From Klebsiella terrigena (lineage in GTDB: Bacteria; Pseudomonadota; Gammaproteobacteria; Enterobacterales; Enterobacteriaceae), in the NCBI RefSeq assembly GCF_006539725.1, contig NZ_BJNO01000004.1, positions 1 to 64,000 on the forward strand: DNA of 64,000 nt, written 5' to 3'. Each line of letters opens with the position of its first letter. Within the stretch, counting starts at the first letter, position 1. Below the pieces are notes generated by a model. It made no database searches, was not told where the DNA came from, and worked only from the letters and a program-made list of their open reading frames with translations. The position numbers and the translations under genes were made by a program. This document shows, piece by piece, positions 44,703 to 53,732 of this stretch.

Positions 44703-45876
44703 GGTCTTCTCCTTGCATAAATGCGGCGGCCAGCTCGACCAGCAGACGATCGCTGCCGCGCGGCCCCAAAAATGAAATACCCAGCGGCAGGCCGCCCACC
44801 TGAGCGACCGGCAGCGTCACCTGCGGGCGCCGGGTCATCACGGAAATCAGCAGCAGATCGTGCGACAGGCGGCGTACCGCCTCAATTTCAGCGGCCTGCG
44901 CCGTCAGCAGCGGCGCGCCGTCTGGCACCGTCGGCAGCACTAAGATGGCCTCGCCCAGCTGCCGATCCCACCAGTCGCTGAAGCGGGCCCGCAGCTGACA
45001 GGCGCTGTCGAACTGCGCCGCCGTCACCGCTTTTCCCCACAGAAAGCGCTCGCGCACGTCCGGCCCCAGCTGCAGCCCGTAGCGCTCAATCGTCTCTCCC
45101 TGCGCCTGCCAGGCTTCATAGCCCTGGATCTGGCGGAAGGCGAGATAGATCTCGTCGACGTCCGGCAGCGGCGCGCTGAGCGAGGCGATTTCGCCAAAAG
45201 CGCGGCCCAGACGCTGGCGTACCGGCAGCAGCGCCTGCTGGCTGCGCAGCGGCAGGCGCGAAAACAGCGCCTCGTGGCAGGCCAGCCTGACGCCATCTAC
45301 CGCCGGGCGCTCGCCGCCGAGCAGGCATTCGGCGACAGCGCGAAAGACCTCCGCCGAGCGGGCAAAGAAGCCGCAGGTATCCATGGTGGCGCACAGCGGC
45401 TGGCAGCCGTCGAGGGAGATCCGCCCGTGGCTGGGGCGCAGGCCGAACAGCCCGCAGTAGCTCGCCGGCGTGCGCACCGAGCCGCCGGTGTCGGTGCCGA
45501 GAGCAAAATCGCAGACCGCACTGGAGACCGCCGAGGCCGACCCCGAAGAGGAGCCGCCGGGGATGTGATTCGGCGCCGCGCCGTTACGCGGGGTGCCGTA
45601 ATGCATGTTGTGGCCGCTCATCGAATAGGCCAGCTCGCTGGTGTGGGTTTTACCCATAAAGCGGGCGCCGCTATCCAGCAGCCTCTGCACGACCGGCGCG
45701 GTGCGGCTTTTAATCCCTGAGAGCGCCAGCAGATGCGGATTGCCGCCGCCGGTCGGGTAGCCCGCCACGTCGAACAGATCTTTTACCGCAAAGGTTATGC
45801 CGCTCAGCGGCCCGCCGTGCGCGTGCGGCACCGGGTGCGCCGGATAGGGCATAAACGCGCGAATATCATCCTGCAT
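44692..45876 (-). CDS. amidase signature family hydrolase
   Basis: A 394-residue amidase-signature enzyme with the complete Ser-cisSer-Lys triad: K32 (FAVKDLFD), cis-serine about S109 in GGSSSGSAS, and nucleophile S133 in GTDTGGSVRTPA. It hydrolyses an amide to an acid and ammonia. At 394 residues it resembles the shorter AtzF/indoleacetamide-type amidases more than GatA. It is encoded between the transporter and the N-carbamoyl hydrolase on one leftward transcript, so a sequential breakdown of one imported amide is plausible. The substrate is unknown. Confidence 0.85.
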   Translation of the reverse strand: MQDDIRAFMPYPAHPVPHAHGGPLSGITFAVKDLFDVAGYPTGGGNPHLLALSGIKSRTAPVVQRLLDSGARFMGKTHTSELAYSMSGHNMHYGTPRNGAAPNHIPGGSSSGSASAVSSAVCDFALGTDTGGSVRTPASYCGLFGLRPSHGRISLDGCQPLCATMDTCGFFARSAEVFRAVAECLLGGERPAVDGVRLACHEALFSRLPLRSQQALLPVRQRLGRAFGEIASLSAPLPDVDEIYLAFRQIQGYEAWQAQGETIERYGLQLGPDVRERFLWGKAVTAAQFDSACQLRARFSDWWDRQLGEAILVLPTVPDGAPLLTAQAAEIEAVRRLSHDLLLISVMTRRPQVTLPVAQVGGLPLGISFLGPRGSDRLLVELAAAFMQGEDHEQ

Positions 45877-45895
45877 GCTTGTCTCCTTAATGAAT

Positions 45896-46906
45896 TCAGG
45901 CGTACTGCGCCGGGCTCTCGACGCTGGCGGCCAGCTCCCGCCAGCGATGGCAGCTCACCACGTGGCGCTCGCCAGCCTGCTCCGTCGCCGGCTGGCTTTG
46001 CCCGCAGGCCGCCCTCGCGTGGGGACAGCGGTCGGCAAACGCGCAGCCCGCCGGCAGGCGCGCCAGATCCGGCGGCGAACCGGGGATGCAGCGCAGGGCA
46101 TCGCCTTTTTTCAGCCCCTCTTTCGGGCGGCTGCCCAGCAGAACCTGGGTATAAGGGTGGCGCGGACGGTAGAGAATATCCTCCATCGACGCCTCTTCGA
46201 CGATGCGCCCGGCGTACATCACCGCCACGCGGTCGGCAATCTCCACCGCCGCGCCGATGTCGTGGGTAACAAAGATAATCGACAGCCCGCGCTCCTTTTG
46301 CTGCTCGCGCAGCAGGATCAGGATCTGGATCTGCACCGTCGCGTCGAGGGCGGTGGTCGGCTCATCCGCCAGCAGCAGCTGCGGGTTGCACGACAGCGCG
46401 AGGGCGATCATCGCCCGCTGGCGCATCCCGCCGGACATCTCGTGCGGATAGGCATCCAGCCGCCGCTCGGGGCTCGGAATACGTACCTGACGCAGCGCCT
46501 CCAGCGCCCGCGCCCTTGCCGCCGGGCGCGAAAGCCCTTCGTGGCGGCGCAGGCCTTCGCTAATCTGCTGCCCGACGGTATAGACCGGGTCGAAGGCCAG
46601 CAGCGGCTCCTGAAATATCATGGCGCAGCGCGCGCCGCGATAGCGCCGCAGCCGGGAAGCGTTCATCTCCAGCACCGCTTCGCCATCCACCCGCAGGGTT
46701 CCGGAAAGAACGCTGCTTTTAGGCGGATGCAGGCGCATCAGCGCCCTGAGGGTCACGCTTTTTCCGGAGCCAGACTCGCCAATAAGCGCCAGCACCTCGC
46801 CCTTTTGCACATCAAAAGAGACGCCGTTGACCGCATTGATCGTCTGACCGTCGCGGCGGAACTCAACCCGCAGGTCGCGGATATGGACAAAGGCTTCATG
46901 CGACAT
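45896..46906 (-). CDS. peptide-type ABC importer ATPase (DppD type)
   Basis: A 336-residue ATPase with Walker A GESGSGKSVT, signature MSGGMRQRAMIALALS, Walker B LLLADEPTTALDA, and IIFVTHDIGAAVEIAD. The C-terminal peptide-importer extension carries a cysteine cluster (CAFADRCPHARAACG). It overlaps the DppF-type gene by 11 bases and precedes the amidase gene by 19. It energises the permease pair encoded at 47943-49792. Confidence 0.9.
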   Translation of the reverse strand: MSHEAFVHIRDLRVEFRRDGQTINAVNGVSFDVQKGEVLALIGESGSGKSVTLRALMRLHPPKSSVLSGTLRVDGEAVLEMNASRLRRYRGARCAMIFQEPLLAFDPVYTVGQQISEGLRRHEGLSRPAARARALEALRQVRIPSPERRLDAYPHEMSGGMRQRAMIALALSCNPQLLLADEPTTALDATVQIQILILLREQQKERGLSIIFVTHDIGAAVEIADRVAVMYAGRIVEEASMEDILYRPRHPYTQVLLGSRPKEGLKKGDALRCIPGSPPDLARLPAGCAFADRCPHARAACGQSQPATEQAGERHVVSCHRWRELAASVESPAQYA

Positions 46907-47939
46907 GGCGCACCTCCCGTACGGTGACAGCCTGATGCCAGGGCGACGCCGGCTGCGCCATCAGGCAGGCGCTTTGGTGCCCCTCCCCCACGCTTTCGAG
47001 AGTGGGTTTCACCTCGGCGCAGACCGCTCTGGCGTGCGGGCAGCGGGTATGGAAGCGGCAGCCCGCCGGAGGGGAAATCGGGCTGGGCGGATCGCCGCTG
47101 AGCGGCGAGGTCAGGGTGCGGTTTTGCGGGTCCATCGACGGCATCGAACTCAGCAGCGCCCGGGTATAGGGATGGGCCGAAGCGGTAAACAGCTGCTCCG
47201 CCGGCCCGATTTCCACCACCTCGCCGAGATACATCACCAGGATCCGGTCCGACAGCCAGCGCACCACGTGCAGGTCGTGGCTGATAAATACGTAGGTCAG
47301 CTCCAGCGTGCGCTTCAGCTCCTGCAAAAGCTGCAGCACCTGCGCCTCTACCGATTTATCCAGCGCCGAAACCGCTTCGTCGAGGATCACCAGCCGCGGC
47401 TTCATCGCCAGCGCGCGGGCAATATTCACCCGCTGGCGCTGGCCGCCGGAGAGCTCGTGCGGATAGCGGTGGGCGAAGCGCCCCGGCTCAAGTCCCACGT
47501 GCGCCAGCAGATAGCGCGCGTACTCGCTGGCCTCCTTCGCGCCGACGCCGTGCACGCGCTGGCCGAAGGCGATGCTCTCCTCCATGGTCATCCGCGGGTT
47601 GAGCGAGGCGTAGCTATCCTGAAACACCATCTGCACCTGGCGACGGTACTCTTTCATCGGCAGGCGGGACGATCCCACCTCCAGCCCGTCGAAAACCAGC
47701 TCGCCGCGATCCTGGTTCAGGAGCTGCATCAGCAGCCGCGCGGTGGTTGATTTCCCGCAGCCCGACTCCCCGACGACGCCCAGCGTTTCGCCTTTGACCA
47801 CCGTAAAGCTGACGTCATCCACCGCCTGCACCACTTCATGTCCCTTTCCGCCACCGGCGCGAAAGTACTTCAACAGATTGTTGACCTGCAGCAGCGGCTG
47901 GGCCGGGCCGCCGAGGTCAATATTGACAAAAGGTTGCAT
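46896..47939 (-). CDS. peptide-type ABC importer ATPase (DppF type)
   Basis: A 347-residue ATPase with Walker A GESGCGKST, signature LSGGQRQRVNIARALA, Walker B LVILDEAVSALDKS (Ala-Val replacing the more common Pro-Thr after DE), and FISHDLHVVRWLSD. The C-terminal extension has CRFHTRCPHARAVCAE, the cysteine cluster usual in Opp/Dpp ATPases. It lies three bases after the DppC-type gene. Full length suggests an intact system, unlike the short partner of the importer at 31266-36329. Confidence 0.9.
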   Translation of the reverse strand: MQPFVNIDLGGPAQPLLQVNNLLKYFRAGGGKGHEVVQAVDDVSFTVVKGETLGVVGESGCGKSTTARLLMQLLNQDRGELVFDGLEVGSSRLPMKEYRRQVQMVFQDSYASLNPRMTMEESIAFGQRVHGVGAKEASEYARYLLAHVGLEPGRFAHRYPHELSGGQRQRVNIARALAMKPRLVILDEAVSALDKSVEAQVLQLLQELKRTLELTYVFISHDLHVVRWLSDRILVMYLGEVVEIGPAEQLFTASAHPYTRALLSSMPSMDPQNRTLTSPLSGDPPSPISPPAGCRFHTRCPHARAVCAEVKPTLESVGEGHQSACLMAQPASPWHQAVTVREVRHVA

Positions 47940-47942
47940 CGT

Positions 47943-48836
47943 TTACTCCTTGATCGCCATCGCCGCGCGCAGGCGGTCGGCGAGGATATTGAACGAAATG
48001 GAGGTGATAAAAATCATCAATCCCGGCAGGGCCGCCACCCACGGCTGGGTGTAAATCGCCGTGCGCAGCGTGTTGAGCATCAATCCCCACTCCGGCTCGG
48101 GCGGACGCACGCCGAGGCCAAGAAACGAGAGCCCGGAGGCGAGGATCATGCAGACCGAAATCAAACCGGTTGAGAAGACGAAGATCGGCCCCAGCACGTT
48201 GCCCAATACCTGAACGCGGATAATGGTCAGCGCGCTGGCCCCGGTTGCCCGGGCGGCGTCGATATAGTCCATGTGCCGCACCTGGGCGGTGACGCTTTCG
48301 GCGATGCGCGCCACCTGCGGGACAAATACCAGCGTTAATGACAGCAGCGCATTGCCGATGCCGGCGCCCAGCGCGCCGGAGAGCGCGATCGCCAGCAGCA
48401 CCGAGGGAAAGGCGTAGAACACGTCGACGGTGCGCATGATGATGGTGTTAGTTTTGCCGCCCGCGTAGCCGGCAACGATGCCGATAGCGCCGCCGATGAA
48501 AAAGGCGAAGACCACCGGGACAATCCCCATAAACAGCGACAGCCGGGTGCCGAGGATCAGCCGCGACAGCATATCCCGGCCCAGCTCGTCGGAGCCCAGC
48601 GGGAAGCCGTCGGTGCCAATCGGCTTCAGGCGCAGAAACATCGACGTCTGGTAAGGGTCTTTTGCGATCAGCCACGGGCCAAACAGTGCCAGAATGAGCA
48701 GCAGCAGGATGATTGACCCGACCGCCACGCCGCCGGGATCGCGCAGCAGGCGGCGGAATACGCCGTGCCAGTAGCCCTGGCGGGCGGGGATGGCCACGGA
48801 TGCGGGTCGCGCTTTTGTCGTCAAGGTATCCACCAT
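47943..48836 (-). CDS. peptide-type ABC importer permease (DppC type)
   Basis: A 297-residue permease. The N-terminal tail is followed by the first membrane segment and the marker PLGSDELGRDMLSRLILGTRLSLFMG. The coupling loop is MDYIDAARATGASALTIIRVQVLGN, and the end (GLGVRPPEPEWGLMLNTLRTAIY, FITSISFNILADRLRAAM) is standard for the family. It follows the DppB-type gene by two bases in the leftward operon. Confidence 0.9.
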   Translation of the reverse strand: MVDTLTTKARPASVAIPARQGYWHGVFRRLLRDPGGVAVGSIILLLLILALFGPWLIAKDPYQTSMFLRLKPIGTDGFPLGSDELGRDMLSRLILGTRLSLFMGIVPVVFAFFIGGAIGIVAGYAGGKTNTIIMRTVDVFYAFPSVLLAIALSGALGAGIGNALLSLTLVFVPQVARIAESVTAQVRHMDYIDAARATGASALTIIRVQVLGNVLGPIFVFSTGLISVCMILASGLSFLGLGVRPPEPEWGLMLNTLRTAIYTQPWVAALPGLMIFITSISFNILADRLRAAMAIKE

Positions 48837-48838
48837 GG

Positions 48839-49792
48839 TTAGCTCCTCTTAATGCGCGGGTCGAGGGCGGTTTGCAGCATATCCACCAGCAGATTGAGCA
48901 GCACGAAGAACAGCGCCAGCACCCAGATGGTGCCCTGCAGCAGCGGCAGATCGCGCTGGAAGATAGCGGTGTTGAGCAACAGGCCGGTGCCGGGCCACGA
49001 GAACACCGTTTCCACCAGAATCGAGCCGCCCATCAGATAGCCCACCTGCAGCCCCATCACCGCCAGCGCGGTGGGGGCGGCATTTTTTACCACGTGGAGG
49101 AAAATGCGCGATTCGCCAAGGCCACGGGCACGCAGCCCGACGATAAACTCCTGGCTGAGAATATCGGCCACCTGCGAGCGCACGGTGCGGGCGATGATCC
49201 CGGTCGGGATAACCGACAGGGTTATCGCCGGCAGCAGCATAAACTGCAGATGCTGCCAGTCCCACTGCCAGCCAATTTCGCCGATCGGCCCGCCGCCGGT
49301 GGCGGGCAGGACCGCCAGCTTGACGCTAAAGGCGATCACCAGCAGCATTCCCAGCCAGTAGTGCGGCACGCTGACGCCAAACACCGACAGCACCGATGCC
49401 AGGCGATCGATAATGCTGTTGCGAAAATAGCCGGCGACAAAGCCGAACAGGCTGCCGAGCACGAAGCCGATAATCGTCGCCAGCAGCGCCAGGCGCAGAG
49501 AGTAGCTGACGGCGGTCATCACTTCGCCGATCACCGGGCGGCCGGTAGCGACCGACATCCCCAGGTCGCCGTGCAGCGCTCGCCACAGCCAGTGAACGAA
49601 CTGCAGCGGCAGCGGTTTATCAAAACCGTAGGCCTGCATCAGCGTCTGGCGCAGCGCCTCCGAGGCGTCCGGCGGCATCACCGACACCAGCGGGTCCCCC
49701 GGCGCGATCTGCACCAGCATAAAACAGATTATCGCCACGCCGAGCATGGTCGGCACGGCCAGCAGAACGCGGTACAGCAGCGTATTGATCAT
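48839..49792 (-). CDS. peptide-type ABC importer permease (DppB type)
   Basis: A 317-residue permease opening with LYRVLLAVPTMLGVAIICFMLVQIAPGDP and YGFDKPLPLQFVHWLWRALHGDLG. The coupling loop is EFIVGLRARGLGESRIFLHVVKN, and the end is FSWPGTGLLLNTAIFQRDLPLLQG. It follows the binding-protein gene by 18 bases. It forms the import channel with the DppC-type subunit. Confidence 0.9.
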   Translation of the reverse strand: MINTLLYRVLLAVPTMLGVAIICFMLVQIAPGDPLVSVMPPDASEALRQTLMQAYGFDKPLPLQFVHWLWRALHGDLGMSVATGRPVIGEVMTAVSYSLRLALLATIIGFVLGSLFGFVAGYFRNSIIDRLASVLSVFGVSVPHYWLGMLLVIAFSVKLAVLPATGGGPIGEIGWQWDWQHLQFMLLPAITLSVIPTGIIARTVRSQVADILSQEFIVGLRARGLGESRIFLHVVKNAAPTALAVMGLQVGYLMGGSILVETVFSWPGTGLLLNTAIFQRDLPLLQGTIWVLALFFVLLNLLVDMLQTALDPRIKRS

Positions 49793-49810
49793 CTTTGGCT
49801 CCCGTCACGA

Positions 49811-51475
49811 TTACTCTTTCTTACTTACCAGGCTGAGATCGATAAACCAGCTCTGCGGCTGCACCACGCCGCTCACCGCCGGCGAAATGGCCCGTGGCCC
49901 CACGTCGTGCGCGACGAACAGGAACGGCACCTGGTCCACCAGCGCGGCGTGCAGCTCGCCGGCCGCCTTATTCATCTCATCGGGGGTAAAGGCGTGCTTC
50001 ACCGCGGTCGCCAGCTTTTCGGTCTCCGGGGTAGAGAAGTAGCCCCAGTTGGTCGCCACCGGCGGGAACGCTTTGGCGGTCGAGAAGCGGATCATGCCGA
50101 AGTAAGGGTCGTTAACCGCCGCGCTGACGTTGATGGCATCAATGCCTTTTGCCGAAGGGTCTTTTGCCCCGAGGCGCCAGTTGGTGAACAGGGTGTTCCA
50201 TTCGGTCACCTTGATGTCGACGTTAAAGAAGCAGCTTTTCAGGCTCTGCTGAATGTACTCATTCATCGGCAGCGGCTGCATCTGTCCGGAGCCGGAGGCC
50301 GAGGTGGCGACGGTGACGTGCAGCGGTTTACCGGCGCTGTAGCCGGCTTCGGTCATCAGCTTACGGGCGGTTTCCGGGTCATATTTGATCTGGAAAGTGG
50401 GCTTGCCGTGCCACGGGCTATCGGCCTCGTAGACGCCGGTCGCTTCGGTCATATAGCCGCCGAGGTAGCTCTTCAGCTCCGCGCGGTTAAGACACAGGTT
50501 GGCCGCCTTGCGCACGCGAATATCCTGCCACGGCGAGCCCTTTTCGAATGAGAACTGCCACGGCCACAGGTGCGGCTGGGTGTTGGCGTAGATTTTAAAG
50601 CCCTGGGATTTAATTTGATCCACCGCGTCCGGGGCCGGGGCCTCAATCCAGTCCACCTGCTTCGACAGCAGCGCCGCGGTGCGGGCGTTGGCCTCCGGGA
50701 GCGGGATCAGCACCACCTTATCGACCCGCGGGATGCGATCTTTATTCCAGTAGTCCGGGTTTTTATCGAGGATCAGCTGCTGGCGGGGAACCAGTTTTTC
50801 CATTTTGAACGGGCCGCTGCCCACCGCGTGGGCGGCGAACTCCGTCCACGCCAGCTTGCTGCGCGCGGCGGTATCGCCGGCGCTGGCCGGCACCGCGGCA
50901 TACAGCTTCTGCCATGCCGTCGGCGAGACGATAAACAGGTTGGTAATATTGTACGGCAGCAGGGCATCGGCTTCGGAAGTGGTGAGCGCCACGGTGCGAT
51001 CGTCAATTTTTTCGGCCCCGGTTAGCGTCGGCATGCGGGACAGCGTATTGCCGATCTGCCCTGGCGCATACTGCGGGGCCGTTTTGTTCAGGACCTTATC
51101 GACGTTCCAGACGATGGCGTCGGCGTTAACCTCGGTGCCGTCATGAAACTTCACCCCGGGGCGCAGGGTAAAGATCCAGCGGGTCTGATTTTGCGGATCG
51201 ACGTGCCACTCCGTCGCCAGGCCCGGCACCAGCCCGCTCGGTTTCTCCCCCTGCGAGAGGTCCCACTCCACCAGCGCGTCATACAGCGGGATGCCGGTAA
51301 AGCGGTTGCCTTCATAGCCCTGGTCAGGCTGGCCGAGGGTTAACGGGATATCGGCGGCGGTCATCGCTATCCGCAGCGTTGAGGCGCTCGCCTGCAGGGA
51401 GGTCAGCAGCGCCAGCGCGCCGGCCGCGGCGACGAGGGGGCGGCGTTTACGCAAAGGTAAGGTATTTTTGAGCAT
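49811..51475 (-). CDS. peptide-type ABC importer binding protein (family 5)
   Basis: A 554-residue family 5 solute-binding protein. A long basic N-region (MLKNTLPLRKRRP) and hydrophobic core (LVAAAGALALLTSLQASA) form a signal peptide before STLRIAMTAADIPLTLGQ. Family blocks include LVEWDLSQGEKPSGLVPGLATEWHVD and HDGTEVNADAIVWNVDKVL. The ATG at 51473-51475 has AGGGA about seven bases before it; a GTG one codon upstream is too close. That ribosome site directly follows an 11-bp inverted repeat. It heads the leftward operon that also makes the amidase and N-carbamoyl hydrolase. Confidence 0.88.
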   Translation of the reverse strand: MLKNTLPLRKRRPLVAAAGALALLTSLQASASTLRIAMTAADIPLTLGQPDQGYEGNRFTGIPLYDALVEWDLSQGEKPSGLVPGLATEWHVDPQNQTRWIFTLRPGVKFHDGTEVNADAIVWNVDKVLNKTAPQYAPGQIGNTLSRMPTLTGAEKIDDRTVALTTSEADALLPYNITNLFIVSPTAWQKLYAAVPASAGDTAARSKLAWTEFAAHAVGSGPFKMEKLVPRQQLILDKNPDYWNKDRIPRVDKVVLIPLPEANARTAALLSKQVDWIEAPAPDAVDQIKSQGFKIYANTQPHLWPWQFSFEKGSPWQDIRVRKAANLCLNRAELKSYLGGYMTEATGVYEADSPWHGKPTFQIKYDPETARKLMTEAGYSAGKPLHVTVATSASGSGQMQPLPMNEYIQQSLKSCFFNVDIKVTEWNTLFTNWRLGAKDPSAKGIDAINVSAAVNDPYFGMIRFSTAKAFPPVATNWGYFSTPETEKLATAVKHAFTPDEMNKAAGELHAALVDQVPFLFVAHDVGPRAISPAVSGVVQPQSWFIDLSLVSKKE

Positions 51476-51485
51476 CACATTGTCC

Positions 51486-51514
51486 CTGTTAAATAAAAAG
51501 TCGTTATTTAACAG
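51486..51514. promoter_or_regulatory. 11-bp inverted repeat abutting the binding-protein ribosome site
   Basis: CTGTTAAATAA (51486-51496) is the exact reverse complement of TTATTTAACAG (51504-51514), with seven bases between. In the leftward mRNA the second arm ends right at the AGGG of the ribosome-binding site, ten bases before the start codon. It could be an operator or an RNA hairpin that limits access to the start. Confidence 0.6.
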
Positions 51515-51838
51515 GCAAGATGCATACCACTTATGAAAGCAAGGAAAATAAGTGTGAAAGTGCTTATAAAATAAGAATAAATTATACTATCTACATGATA
51601 TGTATTGATAAAATAATAACAGCTTATGCTTGCGCACCGCCGTTGTGAAATATGTTGCAGAACTGCACCAGCCTATTTTGTCGCGGCAGGTAATAATAAC
51701 GCAGCGCAACTTAATATAAAATAAATTCATAATTCTGCTTTATTTATAAGGGCTCGCGCCGATCGCCTGACGAGGGCCGACGCTAAGCCGGAGAAATTTT
51801 ACCTATACTTCCTGCATATCCGTACGCAAGGAATCGCC
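51515..51838. other. AT-rich intergenic region before ybdK
   Basis: About 320 bases, AT-rich from 51515 to about 51750, with repeated CTTAT and AATAA strings. It should hold the leftward promoter of the importer-amidase operon and the rightward promoter of ybdK. No gene is visible, and there is no hok-like gene, although E. coli has hokE next to ybdK. Confidence 0.5.
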
Positions 51839-52954
51839 ATGTCATTACCTGATTTTCACGTTTCGGCGCCTTTTACGCTCGGTATCGAGCTGGAGCTGCA
51901 GGTGGTCAACCCGCCGGGATACGATCTGAGCCAGGACTCCTCGGCGCTGATTGCCGCCGTGGAGGACGCCATTCCCGCCGGGGAGGTGAAGCACGACATC
52001 ACCGAAAGCATGCTGGAGGTGGCGACCGGGATTTGCCGCGACATCCACCAGGCGATGGCGCAGCTGACGACTATTCGGCAGGAGATACTGCGCGCCGGCG
52101 CGCAGCAGCATCTGCAAATCTGCGGCGGCGGCACCCATCCGTTCCAGGCCTGGCAGCGCCAGCAGATCAGCAGCAATCCGCGCTACCTGAAAACCGTCGA
52201 GCACTTTGGCTACCTCGCCCAGCAGTCAACGGTGTTCGGCCAGCACGTCCACGTTGGCTGCCAAAACGGCGACGATGCGATTTACCTTGTCCACGGGCTG
52301 TCGCGCTTCGTGCCGCATTTCATTGCCCTTAACGCGGCATCGCCCTGGCTCGACGGGGCCGACAGCGGCTTCGCCACCGCCCGCCTGAACCTCTTTTCCG
52401 CCTACCCCGACAACGGTCCGATGCCGTGGGTTACCAGCTGGCAGGCGTTTAACGGGCTGTTCCGGCGCCTCAGCTATACCAGCATGATCGACAGCATGAA
52501 GGACCTGCACTGGGACATCCGCCCCAGCCCGCGCTTCGGCACCGTGGAGGTGCGGGTGATGGATACCCCGCTGACCGTGGCGCAGGCGGTGAATATCGCC
52601 GGCTATATTCAGATAATTGCCTGCTGGCTGCTGGCGGAAAGGCCGTTTAAGCCGCAGGCCGAGGACTATCTGCTCTATCCCTTCAACCGCTACCAGGCCT
52701 GCCGCTACGGCCTTGAGGGGATCGTCACCGACGTCCACTCCGGCGAGCAGCGCAGCATTCGGGAAGAGATTTTACGCCTGGCGGAGCGCCTGGAGCCCTT
52801 CGCCCACAGGCTCAACGCCACCAGCGCCCTTGACGCCATCGTGCGCCAGGCGCAGCAGGATCGCAGCGAGGCCCAGCGGATGCGCGAATTTGTCGCCAAC
52901 GGCGGCTCGCTGATCGGCCTGGTGCAAAAGCACTGCGAGATCTGGGCGGCGTAG
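51839..52954 (+). CDS. ybdK: YbdK carboxylate-amine ligase
   Basis: A 371-residue member of the glutamate-cysteine ligase-like GCS2 family. The N-terminal [14 protein letters not shown] carries the metal-binding acidic residues, followed by [29 protein letters not shown] and [18 protein letters not shown], ending [15 protein letters not shown]. The whole protein follows E. coli YbdK, which has weak glutamate-cysteine ligase activity; its natural role is unclear. In E. coli it lies next to ybdJ and close to entD. Here it is separated from both. Confidence 0.93.
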   Translation: MSLPDFHVSAPFTLGIELELQVVNPPGYDLSQDSSALIAAVEDAIPAGEVKHDITESMLEVATGICRDIHQAMAQLTTIRQEILRAGAQQHLQICGGGTHPFQAWQRQQISSNPRYLKTVEHFGYLAQQSTVFGQHVHVGCQNGDDAIYLVHGLSRFVPHFIALNAASPWLDGADSGFATARLNLFSAYPDNGPMPWVTSWQAFNGLFRRLSYTSMIDSMKDLHWDIRPSPRFGTVEVRVMDTPLTVAQAVNIAGYIQIIACWLLAERPFKPQAEDYLLYPFNRYQACRYGLEGIVTDVHSGEQRSIREEILRLAERLEPFAHRLNATSALDAIVRQAQQDRSEAQRMREFVANGGSLIGLVQKHCEIWAA

Positions 52955-53003
52955 CGGCGGCAAAAAGGTATACTGCCCGCCTTTGCCGCCTCAAGGAATA
53001 CCC

Positions 53004-53732
53004 ATGCCCCCGCGCCTCTCGCCGCGACTCGTCGCGCTTATGCTGTTGCCGTTTTCGGCCTTTGCCGCCGCAAAATGCGCCCTCACCGACCCGTCGCTGA
53101 CGCTGCAAAGCTACGCCGTCAATCCGCAGCAGGAGCGGATCGCCATGTACTGGAAAAACGGCGACGGCAGCGCCTGGAGCTCCCTGCGATCGCTGCTGGC
53201 GGATATCAACCGCGACGGCCGGGTGCGGATGGCGATGAACGGCGGGATTTACGATAAGGCCTATGCGCCGCTGGGGCTCTATATCGAAAAGGGCAAACAG
53301 AGGGTTGCGCTCAACCGCGCCTCCGGCGGCGGCAACTTTTTCATTCGTCCCGGCGGGGTCTTTTTTGTTAAAGGCCAGCAGGCGGGGATCGTCAGCATCG
53401 ATAAATACCGGCCGTCGCCGGCCATCGATTACGCCGTGCAGTCCGGCCCGATGCTGATTGAAAACGGCAGGATAAACTGGCGGCTGAAGCCGTCCGCCGG
53501 ATCGCGCAAGCTGCGCAACGGCGTCGGCCTCACCCGCCAGGGTCAGGTGATATTCATGCTCAGCGAGCGCGAAACCAACTTCTACGATTTCGCCTGCTAC
53601 GCGCAGTCAAAGCTCAACGTCCGGCAGATGCTCTACCTCGACGGCACCATTTCGAAAATGTACCAGCAGGGCGGCGGCGTGCCCTGGCAGTACCATCCGT
53701 TCGTCAGCATGATTACGGTGGAAGCCCGCTAG
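53004..53732 (+). CDS. secreted phosphodiester glycosidase family (NAGPA/DUF2233) protein
   Basis: A 242-residue exported protein. The signal peptide ([13 protein letters not shown]) precedes a NAGPA-type domain with [51 protein letters not shown] and [19 protein letters not shown]. coli YigE is of this kind. The family includes enzymes that cleave sugar phosphodiesters, but the bacterial role is unknown. The ATG at 53004-53006 follows AGGAA; an in-frame TTG at 52983 is not needed. The stop overlaps the stop of the convergent RND pump gene by four bases. Confidence 0.85.
   Translation: MPPRLSPRLVALMLLPFSAFAAAKCALTDPSLTLQSYAVNPQQERIAMYWKNGDGSAWSSLRSLLADINRDGRVRMAMNGGIYDKAYAPLGLYIEKGKQRVALNRASGGGNFFIRPGGVFFVKGQQAGIVSIDKYRPSPAIDYAVQSGPMLIENGRINWRLKPSAGSRKLRNGVGLTRQGQVIFMLSERETNFYDFACYAQSKLNVRQMLYLDGTISKMYQQGGGVPWQYHPFVSMITVEAR

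Noticed and set aside
51515-51838. hokE-like toxin gene before ybdK, as in E. coli
   Set aside because: No Hok-like short frame with a membrane segment and ribosome site was found in this region.
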